Shown here one piece after another: positions 7,657 through 15,283 of a stretch of 21,552 nucleotides of DNA. The position numbers were made by a program, and so were the translations under genes. This DNA comes from an uncultured Pseudoflavonifractor sp. (GTDB lineage: Bacteria; Bacillota; Clostridia; Oscillospirales; Oscillospiraceae), in contig CANDEE010000029.1 in the NCBI GenBank assembly GCA_947383685.1, positions 1 to 21,552 on the forward strand, read 5' to 3'. Below the pieces are notes generated by a model. That model did not search any database. It saw nothing but the letters and a program-made list of their open reading frames with translations, and was not told the origin of the DNA. The stretch's first letter is position 1; every line of letters starts with the position of its first letter.

Positions 7657-9627
7657 TTAATTGTTACGGCCCAAAATTTTACTCCAGACTTTTAGTAGTG
7701 TATATTTTAATCCGTTCTCCTTTAAACACCGAAAACCCTTTGCAAAAAATGATCCCTCACACTTTACAAAAATCGGCTTTTCTGCCTGTATTTCATATCT
7801 TTGGACTCCATGTTTCATATCTCTTATCATATCGCACAAAGCAATTTCATAAAAAGGAGTTTTTCGGCAGGGCTCCCAAAAACAATCCGCCATTGCATTC
7901 ATTGGTGAATGCCACGGCTTTGTTGGCCCCGCAAAATGTATAATTGATGGATCGCGCTTTACCATTTGATAATCCACGTAGGTTTTATCTGGATCCCAAT
8001 ACTGCAAAAAATTTGACATATAATCCTGCACATCTGCAATAACATCCCAGCGGTTATCCAACCAGTGCACTTTTCCCACGCACAGCTTATTTAAAATATC
8101 CTGATCGCCATATGGATACTGACATTGCTGTGTTTGGTTCAGCATCTCATCAAAAGAAAGAGTTTGACGAAACTCATGCAAATTCATCAGGAGAACCCCC
8201 GCCTGAAAATAGCTATAAGCCCCATCTATGTGTAGTTCATCCCGACAGAATCTCATATACTCAGGATCTGCCCCTTTTAGCAGAGCCGTTGCATTATAAT
8301 CTCTGGTCGCTCCTATTAAATAATTCCCTATATCAGTGTTAAAAAGTTCGGAAATATCCCGTCGAACTACCGTATCACAGTCCAACCATAAAACTTTTCT
8401 ATATTCAGTAAGTAAATACGGAAAGAACAAGCGAAAATATGTTTCAACCGAAATATACTCATTCAGCTCTGATTTTCGTAAAAACTCTGAGAACTTTACA
8501 TTGAATATTCTGATGCTTACATTATCGTTTTTTCTTATCGCCTTTATTCTTCGTTTATTTTCAGGAATCAATTCCTGTTCTATACAGATAATGTCATAAT
8601 TGTACTCGGGTGAGGAACAGTCAATAATAGATTGAATTAACGTTGCCGCAAAAGGAGCAAATTTATTGCTAGTCGACAAAACAACAGGAATATTGCGAGA
8701 CTGAAAGGCCGGTTTAATGGTAAAGTCTGACACTAATCTGCTCTCACCACCGTCCTTTTTTCCTGTACTCAAAAAGACAACTGGCTGCAATTCCTTAATA
8801 GACAAATTTTGATTTGTAAGTTGTTGATAAAAAACAAAAATACCAAGGAGACGCTCTGCAATATGCCCCGTTGCACGAATTTCCTCTGCCGAGTACCCCG
8901 CCATATTTACCCGCTCTTTAAAAGTATTTAAAATATCAAAAAGCCATTGTGAATACTGGAAAAAAAGTTCTTTCTTCATTATGTACATATTGCACATATA
9001 GGCTTTTGTCCCGTTTAAATATGCATCTGCCGCCTCAACATATGCCGGATATTTTTCTTTAATAATATCTAGCGTCAAACGCAAATCTTTTTCATGCAAA
9101 TGTGGTGCACAGACATATTGCTCCCAAACCGAAGAATATTTTTCCGGATATTGGCTAACATCCTGAGCCTGCGGCAAGATCAAATCATAGTTCCCAATTA
9201 TTTCCTCTGCTGCCTGACCTTCCAAACCATATTTTTTAATCGTTTCTTCATCTATAAATTGCTCCAAAACATTACCATAGGCATCTGTAGGATACTCTGT
9301 GCGAGAGAAACTGAGATACCTTCTGTAATGGCATAACCCGTAATAATCTGCCTCTATATTTTTCCATGCCCAATATTGAACCGTCAATTCACAGAAAGAC
9401 ATTCGTTCTTTCGAAATGTTCTCCCCAGTATCATCTCCCAACATGGTAATACCTTCACGTTCATCATAAGTGCTTCCACATCGTACTGGGATATACAACG
9501 GATCAATAATCGATGTACTATCCAAATCAATCCTATGTGACACAAAAATCTTAATATCTGGTTTTAGCAGCTTTCCGTGATATTTTAGCTTTTCTATATC
9601 TGGTACAGATTTATAGCATCTATCCAC
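7657..9627 (-). CDS. Two-domain glycosyltransferase: DUF4422 fused to GT8
   Basis: The 656 residues hold two catalytic-type domains. Residues about 24-285 match the DUF4422 family: FVSHRIDLD, GDDTGENIS at 64-72, CELTVQYWAWKN at 79-90 and GLCHYRRY at 97-104. This family sits in capsule clusters and is thought to be a glycosyltransferase. Residues about 312-600 are a GT8 retaining glycosyltransferase, with the metal motif DCD at 416-418 in VLWLDCDTVV and the C-terminal HFAGPTKPW at 564-572. The fusion suggests two successive sugar additions. The start codon is GTG (rc of 9625-9627), with AAGGAG about 11 bases upstream and no nearer alternative. The gene is AT-rich compared with its neighbours, which hints at separate acquisition. 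From memory, some DUF4422 proteins are tied to galactofuranose transfer, which would fit the linked glf, but I am not sure of this. Confidence 0.9.
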   Translation of the reverse strand: MDRCYKSVPDIEKLKYHGKLLKPDIKIFVSHRIDLDSTSIIDPLYIPVRCGSTYDEREGITMLGDDTGENISKERMSFCELTVQYWAWKNIEADYYGLCHYRRYLSFSRTEYPTDAYGNVLEQFIDEETIKKYGLEGQAAEEIIGNYDLILPQAQDVSQYPEKYSSVWEQYVCAPHLHEKDLRLTLDIIKEKYPAYVEAADAYLNGTKAYMCNMYIMKKELFFQYSQWLFDILNTFKERVNMAGYSAEEIRATGHIAERLLGIFVFYQQLTNQNLSIKELQPVVFLSTGKKDGGESRLVSDFTIKPAFQSRNIPVVLSTSNKFAPFAATLIQSIIDCSSPEYNYDIICIEQELIPENKRRIKAIRKNDNVSIRIFNVKFSEFLRKSELNEYISVETYFRLFFPYLLTEYRKVLWLDCDTVVRRDISELFNTDIGNYLIGATRDYNATALLKGADPEYMRFCRDELHIDGAYSYFQAGVLLMNLHEFRQTLSFDEMLNQTQQCQYPYGDQDILNKLCVGKVHWLDNRWDVIADVQDYMSNFLQYWDPDKTYVDYQMVKRDPSIIHFAGPTKPWHSPMNAMADCFWEPCRKTPFYEIALCDMIRDMKHGVQRYEIQAEKPIFVKCEGSFFAKGFRCLKENGLKYTLLKVWSKILGRNN

Positions 9628-9729
9628 TTCTTATCCCACTCCTTACGTTTTTACTTTTGAATAAAACCATGAATTGCCTGCCGCTAACAACCCCAGTATT
9701 CTTTAAATCAAATCAATTATGTTTAAAGG

Positions 9730-10740
9730 TTATCCTCTATTTAATCCATATCTTTTGAGTGCCGCTTTACAGGCTACATACCTCTTACCACTCAGGTGGA
9801 ACCTGTTCAGTAGCGCTAAAATTCGACGCTTTCTATCAGTCGCCTTCGCCATCTCAGGCCACTGATCCAACAAGAACGCCTGCCATCGACTTGCTAAAGC
9901 GCGCCCCTCAGATGGAGGCTCTACATACATATATAATGTTGTAAAATGGTTTCCAATATGCTCCACTAACTGCTCGGCACAGGGAATCATCGAGCCATGA
10001 ATGGCAACCCAATTTTGGTAAGCTGTTAAACTGATCTTCAGTTCCCGTTCTCGATCTGCATATCTCTTGCCCATATTTGAGGTAGCTACGCTCTGAGTCG
10101 CGTCTCCCATACGATAGCAATACACATCGCGCTCATAGTAGACCAATGACTGTGCATATAAGCAGGTTAACATCATCAACTGCTCGTCCACATAAAATGT
10201 ATTTTCCAGTAGAGATATTTTATTTTCTCGCAAAAATTCCACACGAAAAATCGTAGAGTGCATTCGGGGAAATGGTTCAAACCCATCCCGAAGACAATAC
10301 GGCACTCCCTCCGCTACTGTCTTAGGACACATCCTTATACGGGTTTCCATCCCTGAGTTGGTATCCACTACTGTATAATCGCTAACGACCAAATCAGCAT
10401 TACAGTTCTCCAAATCTCGAAGGATTGCAGCCAACTCCTGGGACTTTACCCAATCATCCGCATCTACAATACGAAGATATCTACCCTGTGCTTTTTCTAT
10501 TGCCAGATTAATAGACGAACCATATCCGTGATTTTCCTTATGAAACACAGTAAAAAGCTGAGGGTGTGCCTTTACAAATTCGTCCGCAATCTGCCCGGAT
10601 CTGTCGGTAGAGCTATTGTCCAAAATTAGTACTTCAATCTTTTCCTCTTCCAATTCCAGCAACGAATACAAATTCTGCCGCAGGTACTTCTCCATATTGT
10701 ATGTAGGAACTGCAACGGTCAGAGTAAGTTCCCGCGCCAT
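9730..10740 (-). CDS. GT2 family glycosyltransferase
   Basis: A GT-A type glycosyltransferase of 336 residues. VAVPTYN lies near the N-terminus, DNSSTD near 45 and the metal-binding DADD at 93-96. The C-terminal half has FYVDEQLMMLTC, a pattern common in this subgroup. I place the start at the ATG at 10740 because AGGGG is about eight bases upstream. The GTG at 10749 overlaps the previous stop as GTGA but has the ribosome site almost touching it. Tight spacing indicates co-transcription and coupling with the upstream GT2 gene. Sugar specificity is unknown. Confidence 0.9.
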   Translation of the reverse strand: MARELTLTVAVPTYNMEKYLRQNLYSLLELEEEKIEVLILDNSSTDRSGQIADEFVKAHPQLFTVFHKENHGYGSSINLAIEKAQGRYLRIVDADDWVKSQELAAILRDLENCNADLVVSDYTVVDTNSGMETRIRMCPKTVAEGVPYCLRDGFEPFPRMHSTIFRVEFLRENKISLLENTFYVDEQLMMLTCLYAQSLVYYERDVYCYRMGDATQSVATSNMGKRYADRERELKISLTAYQNWVAIHGSMIPCAEQLVEHIGNHFTTLYMYVEPPSEGRALASRWQAFLLDQWPEMAKATDRKRRILALLNRFHLSGKRYVACKAALKRYGLNRG

Positions 10741-10745
10741 TTCTC

Positions 10746-11576
10746 TCACCCCTCCAAACCTATTTTTTGTTTCACCCTTATAAGCACTGCCTCCGGCACC
10801 AACCCCACCGCCATCGGTTTTACCACATAGGGCAAGGCCTTAGGTAGCAACCTCAAGGCTTTGAACCGGATATACCGTGTCTTTGCCTCGTTCCACCGCA
10901 AAGCCATAGTCCGCTTCTTGTTGCCTAAAGGCGGAAGGGTATATGTAAACAGAGGCTCCTGAATATTTTCTCCCCTAAGACCTGCCTCGTAAAGGCGGAG
11001 GAGCAGATCGTAATCCTCACAACCCAGACACCGTGGCTCTTCACAGTATCCACCCATCTGTTCCAATGCTTTTCGGCGGAATAGCAATGTGGGGTGGAGA
11101 AATGGTTGAACAAATAAAAAATCCCGAACTATAGGTGCCTGAGGTAGTTGCCGTATACCGACAGGTTGTCCATCTCGCTCCAGCTGTGCTATGCAACCCA
11201 CAAAAGCGGCTTGCGGATTCTCCTGCAAATACTCCATTTGGACGGTAATTCGCTTGGGATGAGAAAAGTCATCATCATCCATCCGTGCAAGCCACTCACC
11301 CTGGGCCTCTCTAATGCAACGATTTAACCGTTCCGAAAGACTCGCTGTTCCACGTCCGTCAACAAGGTGGATTCTGGCGTCTTCCTGAACAAACCGCTCC
11401 AATCTTACTCGGGCCTCTGCTGTGGAATCTCTCTCGCAAATCAGGAATTCCCAGTTAGAATAGGTCTGAGCCTGAATGGAGTGGATCGCCCTCTCTAAAA
11501 AAGAAATATCTCCTCTCTGATACCGCACGCCCATAAGGATAGAGACCAGCGGGGTGTTTTTATCCAGCGTATGCAT
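10746..11576 (-). CDS. GT2 family glycosyltransferase
   Basis: The protein has 276 residues. It begins MHTLDKNTPLVSILMGVRY, where the usual V-P-x-Y-N is replaced by MGVRY. The metal motif is MDDDD at 99-103, and a GCEDYDLLLRL segment typical of the GT2 acceptor side lies further on. The start at 11576 is chosen because GAGG is six bases upstream and because a longer frame would overlap wzt extensively; the kept overlap with wzt is 17 bases. It probably adds one sugar of the repeat on the cytoplasmic face. Confidence 0.9.
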   Translation of the reverse strand: MHTLDKNTPLVSILMGVRYQRGDISFLERAIHSIQAQTYSNWEFLICERDSTAEARVRLERFVQEDARIHLVDGRGTASLSERLNRCIREAQGEWLARMDDDDFSHPKRITVQMEYLQENPQAAFVGCIAQLERDGQPVGIRQLPQAPIVRDFLFVQPFLHPTLLFRRKALEQMGGYCEEPRCLGCEDYDLLLRLYEAGLRGENIQEPLFTYTLPPLGNKKRTMALRWNEAKTRYIRFKALRLLPKALPYVVKPMAVGLVPEAVLIRVKQKIGLEG

Positions 11577-12288
11577 CGCACACCTCGTCTGTGTTTCCCA
11601 GCATCTTTGCACGTCCGTGCTCCAGCCAAAGAACCTTTGTGCACATCTCCCGAATCTGCTCAATGCTGTGGGAAACAAACAGCACCGTAGTGCCGCCCCC
11701 CATCAGCTCCATCATCCGGGCCTTGCTTTTCTCCTGGAACTGGGCATCTCCCACCGAAAGTATCTCATCCACAATGAGAATGTCCGGATGGACTACCGTG
11801 GCCACCGAAAATGCCAGCCGGGCCAGCATCCCGGAAGAGTAGTTCCGGATGGGGGAATGGATAAACTCCCCCAGTTCGGAAAAGGCCACAATCTCATCGT
11901 ACTTTTCATTCAAAAACTCCTCGCTGTATCCCAAAATGGCCCCATTGAGGAAGATGTTCTCCCGTCCCGTCAGGTCAAAATCAAATCCGCTGCCCAGCTC
12001 CAACATGGGCACCACGTTTCCCTGGGTTACCACCCTGCCCTCCGTGGGCTTCAGGATGCCGGAGATCACTTTCAACATCGTGCTCTTTCCCGCTCCGTTT
12101 CGGCCAATCAGCCCCAGAGTCTCTCCCTTGTTTACTGTAAAAGATACATCCTCCAAGGCCGTAAAGTCCTGGTATTCCAGCTTTCCCCGCAGGGCGGTAG
12201 TCACAAATTCCTTGAGGGACAATATCTTGTCATTGTTCATCCGGAACCGCATGGTCACGTGGTCGACCTCTATCATCACTTTACTCAT
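11560..12288 (-). CDS. wzt: Polysaccharide ABC exporter ATPase (short Wzt / TagH type)
   Basis: This is the nucleotide-binding subunit of an ABC-2 polysaccharide or teichoic-acid exporter. It has 242 residues. The Walker A GRNGAGKST is at 62-70, the signature YSSGMLARLAFS at 150-161, Walker B LIVDE at 171-175 and the switch His in SHS at 206-208. LTGRENIFLNG is typical of the Wzt/TagH branch. The ATG at 12288 has AAGGAGG five bases upstream; earlier in-frame codons are spurious. The protein ends soon after the ATPase domain, so there is no C-terminal carbohydrate-binding domain as in O9a-type Wzt. It follows the permease by 10 bases and works with it at the inner face of the membrane. Confidence 0.95.
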   Translation of the reverse strand: MSKVMIEVDHVTMRFRMNNDKILSLKEFVTTALRGKLEYQDFTALEDVSFTVNKGETLGLIGRNGAGKSTMLKVISGILKPTEGRVVTQGNVVPMLELGSGFDFDLTGRENIFLNGAILGYSEEFLNEKYDEIVAFSELGEFIHSPIRNYSSGMLARLAFSVATVVHPDILIVDEILSVGDAQFQEKSKARMMELMGGGTTVLFVSHSIEQIREMCTKVLWLEHGRAKMLGNTDEVCDAYAG

Positions 12289-12298
12289 GGCGGCCTCC

Positions 12299-13771
12299 TT
12301 ACAGGTATAGCACAAAACGGTCCTGGCTCTTACGAAACACCATCGCCCCCACTGCCAGCATACCAACGGCCATCAGAAGGCACTGGACGTAAATCACCGG
12401 TTCCGGGGACATTCCACCCAAAATGCACATCCTGGCATTTTTCAGGAAGTGATACAAAGGATTGATCTGAAGAATGAATCTGAATTTCTCTGGTAAAATG
12501 GTTTCCGGATAAAAGATAGGGGTGGCATACATCCACATCATGCTGAATACCCCCCACAGAAACTGGGTATCCCGAAAAAATACCATGGAGGCAGACAGCA
12601 GCAGCCCCAGCCCCAGGCTGAAAACCACCAGACAGGTCAGAAAGTAAAGGGTCAACACCGCCGACTTTTGGAACCGCACCCCGGTACCCACGCACACGAT
12701 GAGCATGGGAATGAGGGAAATCGCCAGGTTCACCACCGAGGACATGACCCTTGTCAGGGGATAAATATATTTTGGCATATAGACCTTGGTAATCAACCCT
12801 GCATTGCCAATAATGGCGGTCAAGGCCATACCGCAGGCCTCTGTAAAAAAGTTAAACATTACCGTACCGATGATCAGATAGGCCGCAAAGTTGGGAATGT
12901 CGCTTTTAAAAATGGTGGAAAAAATAAAATATTGGACAAGCATGGTCAAAAGCGGGTTGAGGAAGCTCCAGAACATCCCCAGCACAGAACGCTTATATTT
13001 CGTCTTAAAGTCTCTCCCCACCAGCTGGCGGATAAGGAAGCGGTACTTCTTTACCGCAATGAGGGCATAAACCAAATAGCTGTGCTTCCCTATGGCCCAG
13101 CGGCGGTAGACGTATAAAAGAGCCAGAGCCAGCAGAGCCCCAAATCCGGCGGCAAACTGCCAATAATGGAGGCCTGTCCAAATGTAATCCTGCCCACTGG
13201 CAGAAAGGCAGAGGGTTCCGGCCACGGGAGCCCCGTTCAGGGAAAGGGCAACGTCCTCCGCCGTTGAGACTGACTGGTTCATCAGTGGAGATACCGCGCT
13301 CCCCGGCTGAGAATCCGCATAGAGCCGCAGCAGCAACGGCGTACCAACCAGCCCCTCTATGGGCGACTCCGCCGTCAGGGTGGTAATTCCCCCCTCCGGA
13401 ATCGTGGTGGCGTCAAAACTCTGGGATAGCACCAGATTTCCTGCGTTTTTGTCCCACAGCTCCATGGTCACCGTTCCGGAATTGGGACGGTAGTAAGTCC
13501 CCCACTGAACGCTTACCGCCTGAAGGCGCTGAATTTCCACAGTAAAGCTTTGCTCTACCACCGCTCCCTGAACCAGTTCCACTGTTCCCGATTCGGCGGT
13601 AGACATGGCCAGGTTTCCTCTGGATGCCCGCAGGTGAAGCTGATCCCCAGCCAGAAAAAAGAAGGTAAAGATCAAAGCCCAATATATCACAAATATGCCT
13701 ACGCAAAACTTGGAAATGTTTATATCTCCATCGCTTTGACCTTTTTTCATGAATTCCCTATCTTCACTCAC
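12299..13771 (-). CDS. wzm: Polysaccharide ABC exporter permease with an N-terminal extracytoplasmic domain
   Basis: Residues about 240-490 are an ABC-2 permease: LVGRDFKTKYKRSVLGMFWSFLNPL near 250, several hydrophobic helices and ATPIFYP at 416-421. In front of this lie an extra membrane helix (22-42), about 160 residues facing outside, and a second helix (205-222). The outside part is rich in Thr, Ser, Val and Gly, with short alternating stretches (VVEQSFTVEI, SGTVTMELWD) that suggest a beta-sandwich. The start is the GTG at 13771: GGAGGAG sits seven bases upstream and the GTG overlaps the TGA of a gene remnant as GTGA. A longer frame reaching back to 13870 overlaps that remnant in another phase and is not real. 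It is the first intact gene of the operon. Confidence 0.92.
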   Translation of the reverse strand: MSEDREFMKKGQSDGDINISKFCVGIFVIYWALIFTFFFLAGDQLHLRASRGNLAMSTAESGTVELVQGAVVEQSFTVEIQRLQAVSVQWGTYYRPNSGTVTMELWDKNAGNLVLSQSFDATTIPEGGITTLTAESPIEGLVGTPLLLRLYADSQPGSAVSPLMNQSVSTAEDVALSLNGAPVAGTLCLSASGQDYIWTGLHYWQFAAGFGALLALALLYVYRRWAIGKHSYLVYALIAVKKYRFLIRQLVGRDFKTKYKRSVLGMFWSFLNPLLTMLVQYFIFSTIFKSDIPNFAAYLIIGTVMFNFFTEACGMALTAIIGNAGLITKVYMPKYIYPLTRVMSSVVNLAISLIPMLIVCVGTGVRFQKSAVLTLYFLTCLVVFSLGLGLLLSASMVFFRDTQFLWGVFSMMWMYATPIFYPETILPEKFRFILQINPLYHFLKNARMCILGGMSPEPVIYVQCLLMAVGMLAVGAMVFRKSQDRFVLYL

Positions 13772-13896
13772 GTGTTCTCCTCCCAACCTGCATACACCAG
13801 CTTCATCTCCAACTGTGGTTCTATGGCCTGCCCTATCAAAAAATCGCGCTGAATAATGCCGGTTTTCCATTTGATAAAGGCCGCGCAGTTTTCAAA
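13768..13896 (-). pseudogene. 3' remnant (42 codons) of a lost operon gene directly upstream of wzm
   Basis: A minus-strand frame with no usable start, bounded upstream by TAG, reads from Phe at 13896 to TGA at 13768. It contains GIIQRDFLIGQAIEPQLE and ends in YAGWEENT. The stretch looks like real protein and has GC content like its neighbours. Its TGA overlaps the wzm GTG by the classical GTGA arrangement, and the wzm ribosome site lies inside it. Upstream the sequence turns AT-rich at once. I infer that the first gene of this operon was deleted and only its tail was kept, perhaps because it carries the wzm translation signal. I cannot name the family. Confidence 0.55.
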
Positions 13897-13922
13897 CTAT
13901 CTTCAAAATATAAACCCCTTAT

Positions 13923-14084
13923 TTATTCCAAAAACTCACACGACAGATATTGTGCATTCTTAAGCATATTATCACAACCAATACTATAACGCAAGTTTTT
14001 TGTACGCCAAATCACTTTATCAAATTGAGCTAAATCAACCCATTTGCCATTTTGTTTAGAATGGTTTTGTCCATAAAAATTCAT
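13923..14084 (-). CDS. Doubtful AT-rich ORF of 53 codons
   Basis: The ATG at 14084 opens a frame containing NGKWVDLAQFDKVIWRTKN and ending CEFLE before TAA. It lacks a clear ribosome site and overlaps the likely operon promoter. The amino-acid mixture looks protein-like, but I do not recognise it. It may be a fragment of a foreign gene left by the rearrangement that removed the first operon gene. Confidence 0.2.
   Translation of the reverse strand: MNFYGQNHSKQNGKWVDLAQFDKVIWRTKNLRYSIGCDNMLKNAQYLSCEFLE
13983..14010 (-). promoter_or_regulatory. Probable sigma-A type promoter for the polysaccharide operon
   Basis: On the minus strand TTGGCG (14005-14010) is followed by a 16-base spacer and TATAGT (13983-13988). 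It points to wzm, giving a leader of roughly 200 bases that includes the gene remnant. It also lies within the orphan 53-codon frame, which argues that this frame is not a gene. Confidence 0.45.
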
Positions 14085-14161
14085 AAAATCACTATTGATT
14101 TTTTATCCATAGGTGGTAACATTAGATGTTAGACGTCATATTTGCAAAGGAGAAACGGATC

Positions 14162-15271
14162 ATGACCAAAGTTGACATTATTTCCGGCTTCCTGGGCGCC
14201 GGAAAAACCACCCTTATTAAAAAACTGCTCTCCGAGGTGTTCACCGGAGAAAAGCTGGTGCTCATTGAGAATGAGTTTGGTGAGGTCAGCGTAGACGGCG
14301 GCTTTCTGCGGGAAAGCGGCGTAGAGGTCTCCGAGCTATCCTCGGGCTGCATCTGCTGCACTTTGGTGGGAGACTTTACCGAGGCCCTGGGCAAGGTCTA
14401 CGGCCAGTTTAAGCCCGACCGCATCCTGATTGAGCCTTCCGGGGTCGCCAAGCTCAGCGACGTCATCGCCGCCGTAGGCGACGCGGTAGACGCGGTGCCG
14501 GAGCTGGAGCTGAACAGCTTTGTCACCGTAGTGGACTCTGCCAAAGCCAAAAGCTATATGAAAAACATCCCCGAATTTTACAACAACCAAATCCAGTCTG
14601 CGGGCAGCATTATCCTGTCCCGGACCCAGAAGCTGTCCCAGGAGAAGCTGGAGGCCGTAGTAGCCCTCCTCCGGGAGCAAAACCCCTCCGCCGTCATCCT
14701 CACCACCCCCTGGGACCAGCTGGACGGCAGGGCCATCCTCTCCGCCATCGAGGGCACCGCCATGTCCGACCAGCTCAAGGAGCTGGTGGAGGAGGCCCAC
14801 GAGCACCAGCATGCCCATGAGCATCACCACCACGACCATGACCATCATCATGACCACGAGGACGAGGATGACCATCATGAGCATCATCACCATCACGAGG
14901 AGGGCCACGAGCACCATCACCACGACCACGGCCCCGACTGCACCTGCGGCTGCCACGGCCATGAGCACCATGGACATCATCACCATCACCACGACGCCGA
15001 CGAGCGGTTCGCAAGCTGGGGCAAGGAAGGCCCCAAGTCCTTCTCCCGCTCGGACATCGAGGCCATCCTGACCGCTCTGGACAGCGGCGAATACGGTGAA
15101 ATTTTCCGTGCCAAGGGCATCGTCCCCGACGGCGAGGGCGGCTGGCTGGAGTTTGACTACGTGCCCGGGGAGCATGAGATCCGCCAGACCCGGGCCGATT
15201 ACACCGGGCGGCTGTGCGTCATCGGCGGAGAACTGAAAGAGGACAAGCTCTGCCAGCTTTTTGGCCTGTAA
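14162..15271 (+). CDS. CobW/G3E family GTPase with a large His-rich metal-binding insert
   Basis: Members of COG0523 are GTP-driven metallochaperones, several of them for zinc. This one has 369 residues. The Walker A GFLGAGKTT is at 9-17, ENEFGEVSVDG at 36-46, the metal-binding GCICC at 62-66 and EPSG at 91-94. Where the base-specificity motif N-K-x-D is expected there is SRTQ (153-156). Residues 213-277 carry about 36 His plus Asp/Glu and a CTCGC patch, a likely metal store. A C-terminal CobW domain follows. The start at 14162 has AAAGGAG nine bases upstream; the earlier ATG at 14126 has none. It heads a three-gene operon, with the next gene 12 bases on. Zinc is the best guess for the metal; nickel or cobalt are possible. 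Confidence 0.93.
   Translation: MTKVDIISGFLGAGKTTLIKKLLSEVFTGEKLVLIENEFGEVSVDGGFLRESGVEVSELSSGCICCTLVGDFTEALGKVYGQFKPDRILIEPSGVAKLSDVIAAVGDAVDAVPELELNSFVTVVDSAKAKSYMKNIPEFYNNQIQSAGSIILSRTQKLSQEKLEAVVALLREQNPSAVILTTPWDQLDGRAILSAIEGTAMSDQLKELVEEAHEHQHAHEHHHHDHDHHHDHEDEDDHHEHHHHHEEGHEHHHHDHGPDCTCGCHGHEHHGHHHHHHDADERFASWGKEGPKSFSRSDIEAILTALDSGEYGEIFRAKGIVPDGEGGWLEFDYVPGEHEIRQTRADYTGRLCVIGGELKEDKLCQLFGL
14798..14992 (+). repeat. CAC/CAT low-complexity tract coding the His-rich insert
   Basis: The tract inside the cobW-like gene is built from repeated CAC and CAT codons mixed with GAC/GAT/GAG. It codes residues 213-277 and contains several near-repeats of HHHHDHDHHH type. Such tracts can change length by slippage, so the number of His may vary between strains. 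Confidence 0.8.
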
Positions 15272-15283
15272 GGAGAGATTCCC

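Larger units (their letters stand above)
13772..14161. other. Divergent spacer between the polysaccharide operon and the cobW operon
   Basis: The spacer holds the remnant gene, a probable minus-strand promoter and an AT-rich 53-codon orphan frame, each listed separately. For the plus-strand cobW gene I see only weak promoter matches (TTGTTT 14052-14057, 16 bases, TAAAAA 14074-14079). No Zur-type dyad (TCGTAAT-N-ATTACGA) was found by eye. Confidence 0.5.

Noticed and set aside
12289..12366. N-terminal extension of wzt starting inside the wzm end
   Set aside because: The residues are unlike the family and the ATG at 12288 has AAGGAGG at ideal spacing.
11554..12465. A 303-codon plus-strand frame over the ATPase gene
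   Set aside because: It is a shadow of wzt, whose Walker A, signature and Walker B motifs are all intact on the minus strand.
13772..13870. N-terminal extension of wzm to an ATG at 13870
   Set aside because: The GTG at 13771 has a good ribosome site, and the extension lies out of phase over a protein-like remnant whose stop overlaps that GTG.
13772..14161. Zinc-responsive Zur operator before the cobW operon
   Set aside because: I looked for a TCGTAAT/ATTACGA dyad and found none; any regulator site here remains unknown.
14798..14992. Possible tandem-repeat array or CRISPR-like pattern
   Set aside because: The repeats are irregular His/Asp codons in frame within a coding gene; there are no spacers or constant repeat units.
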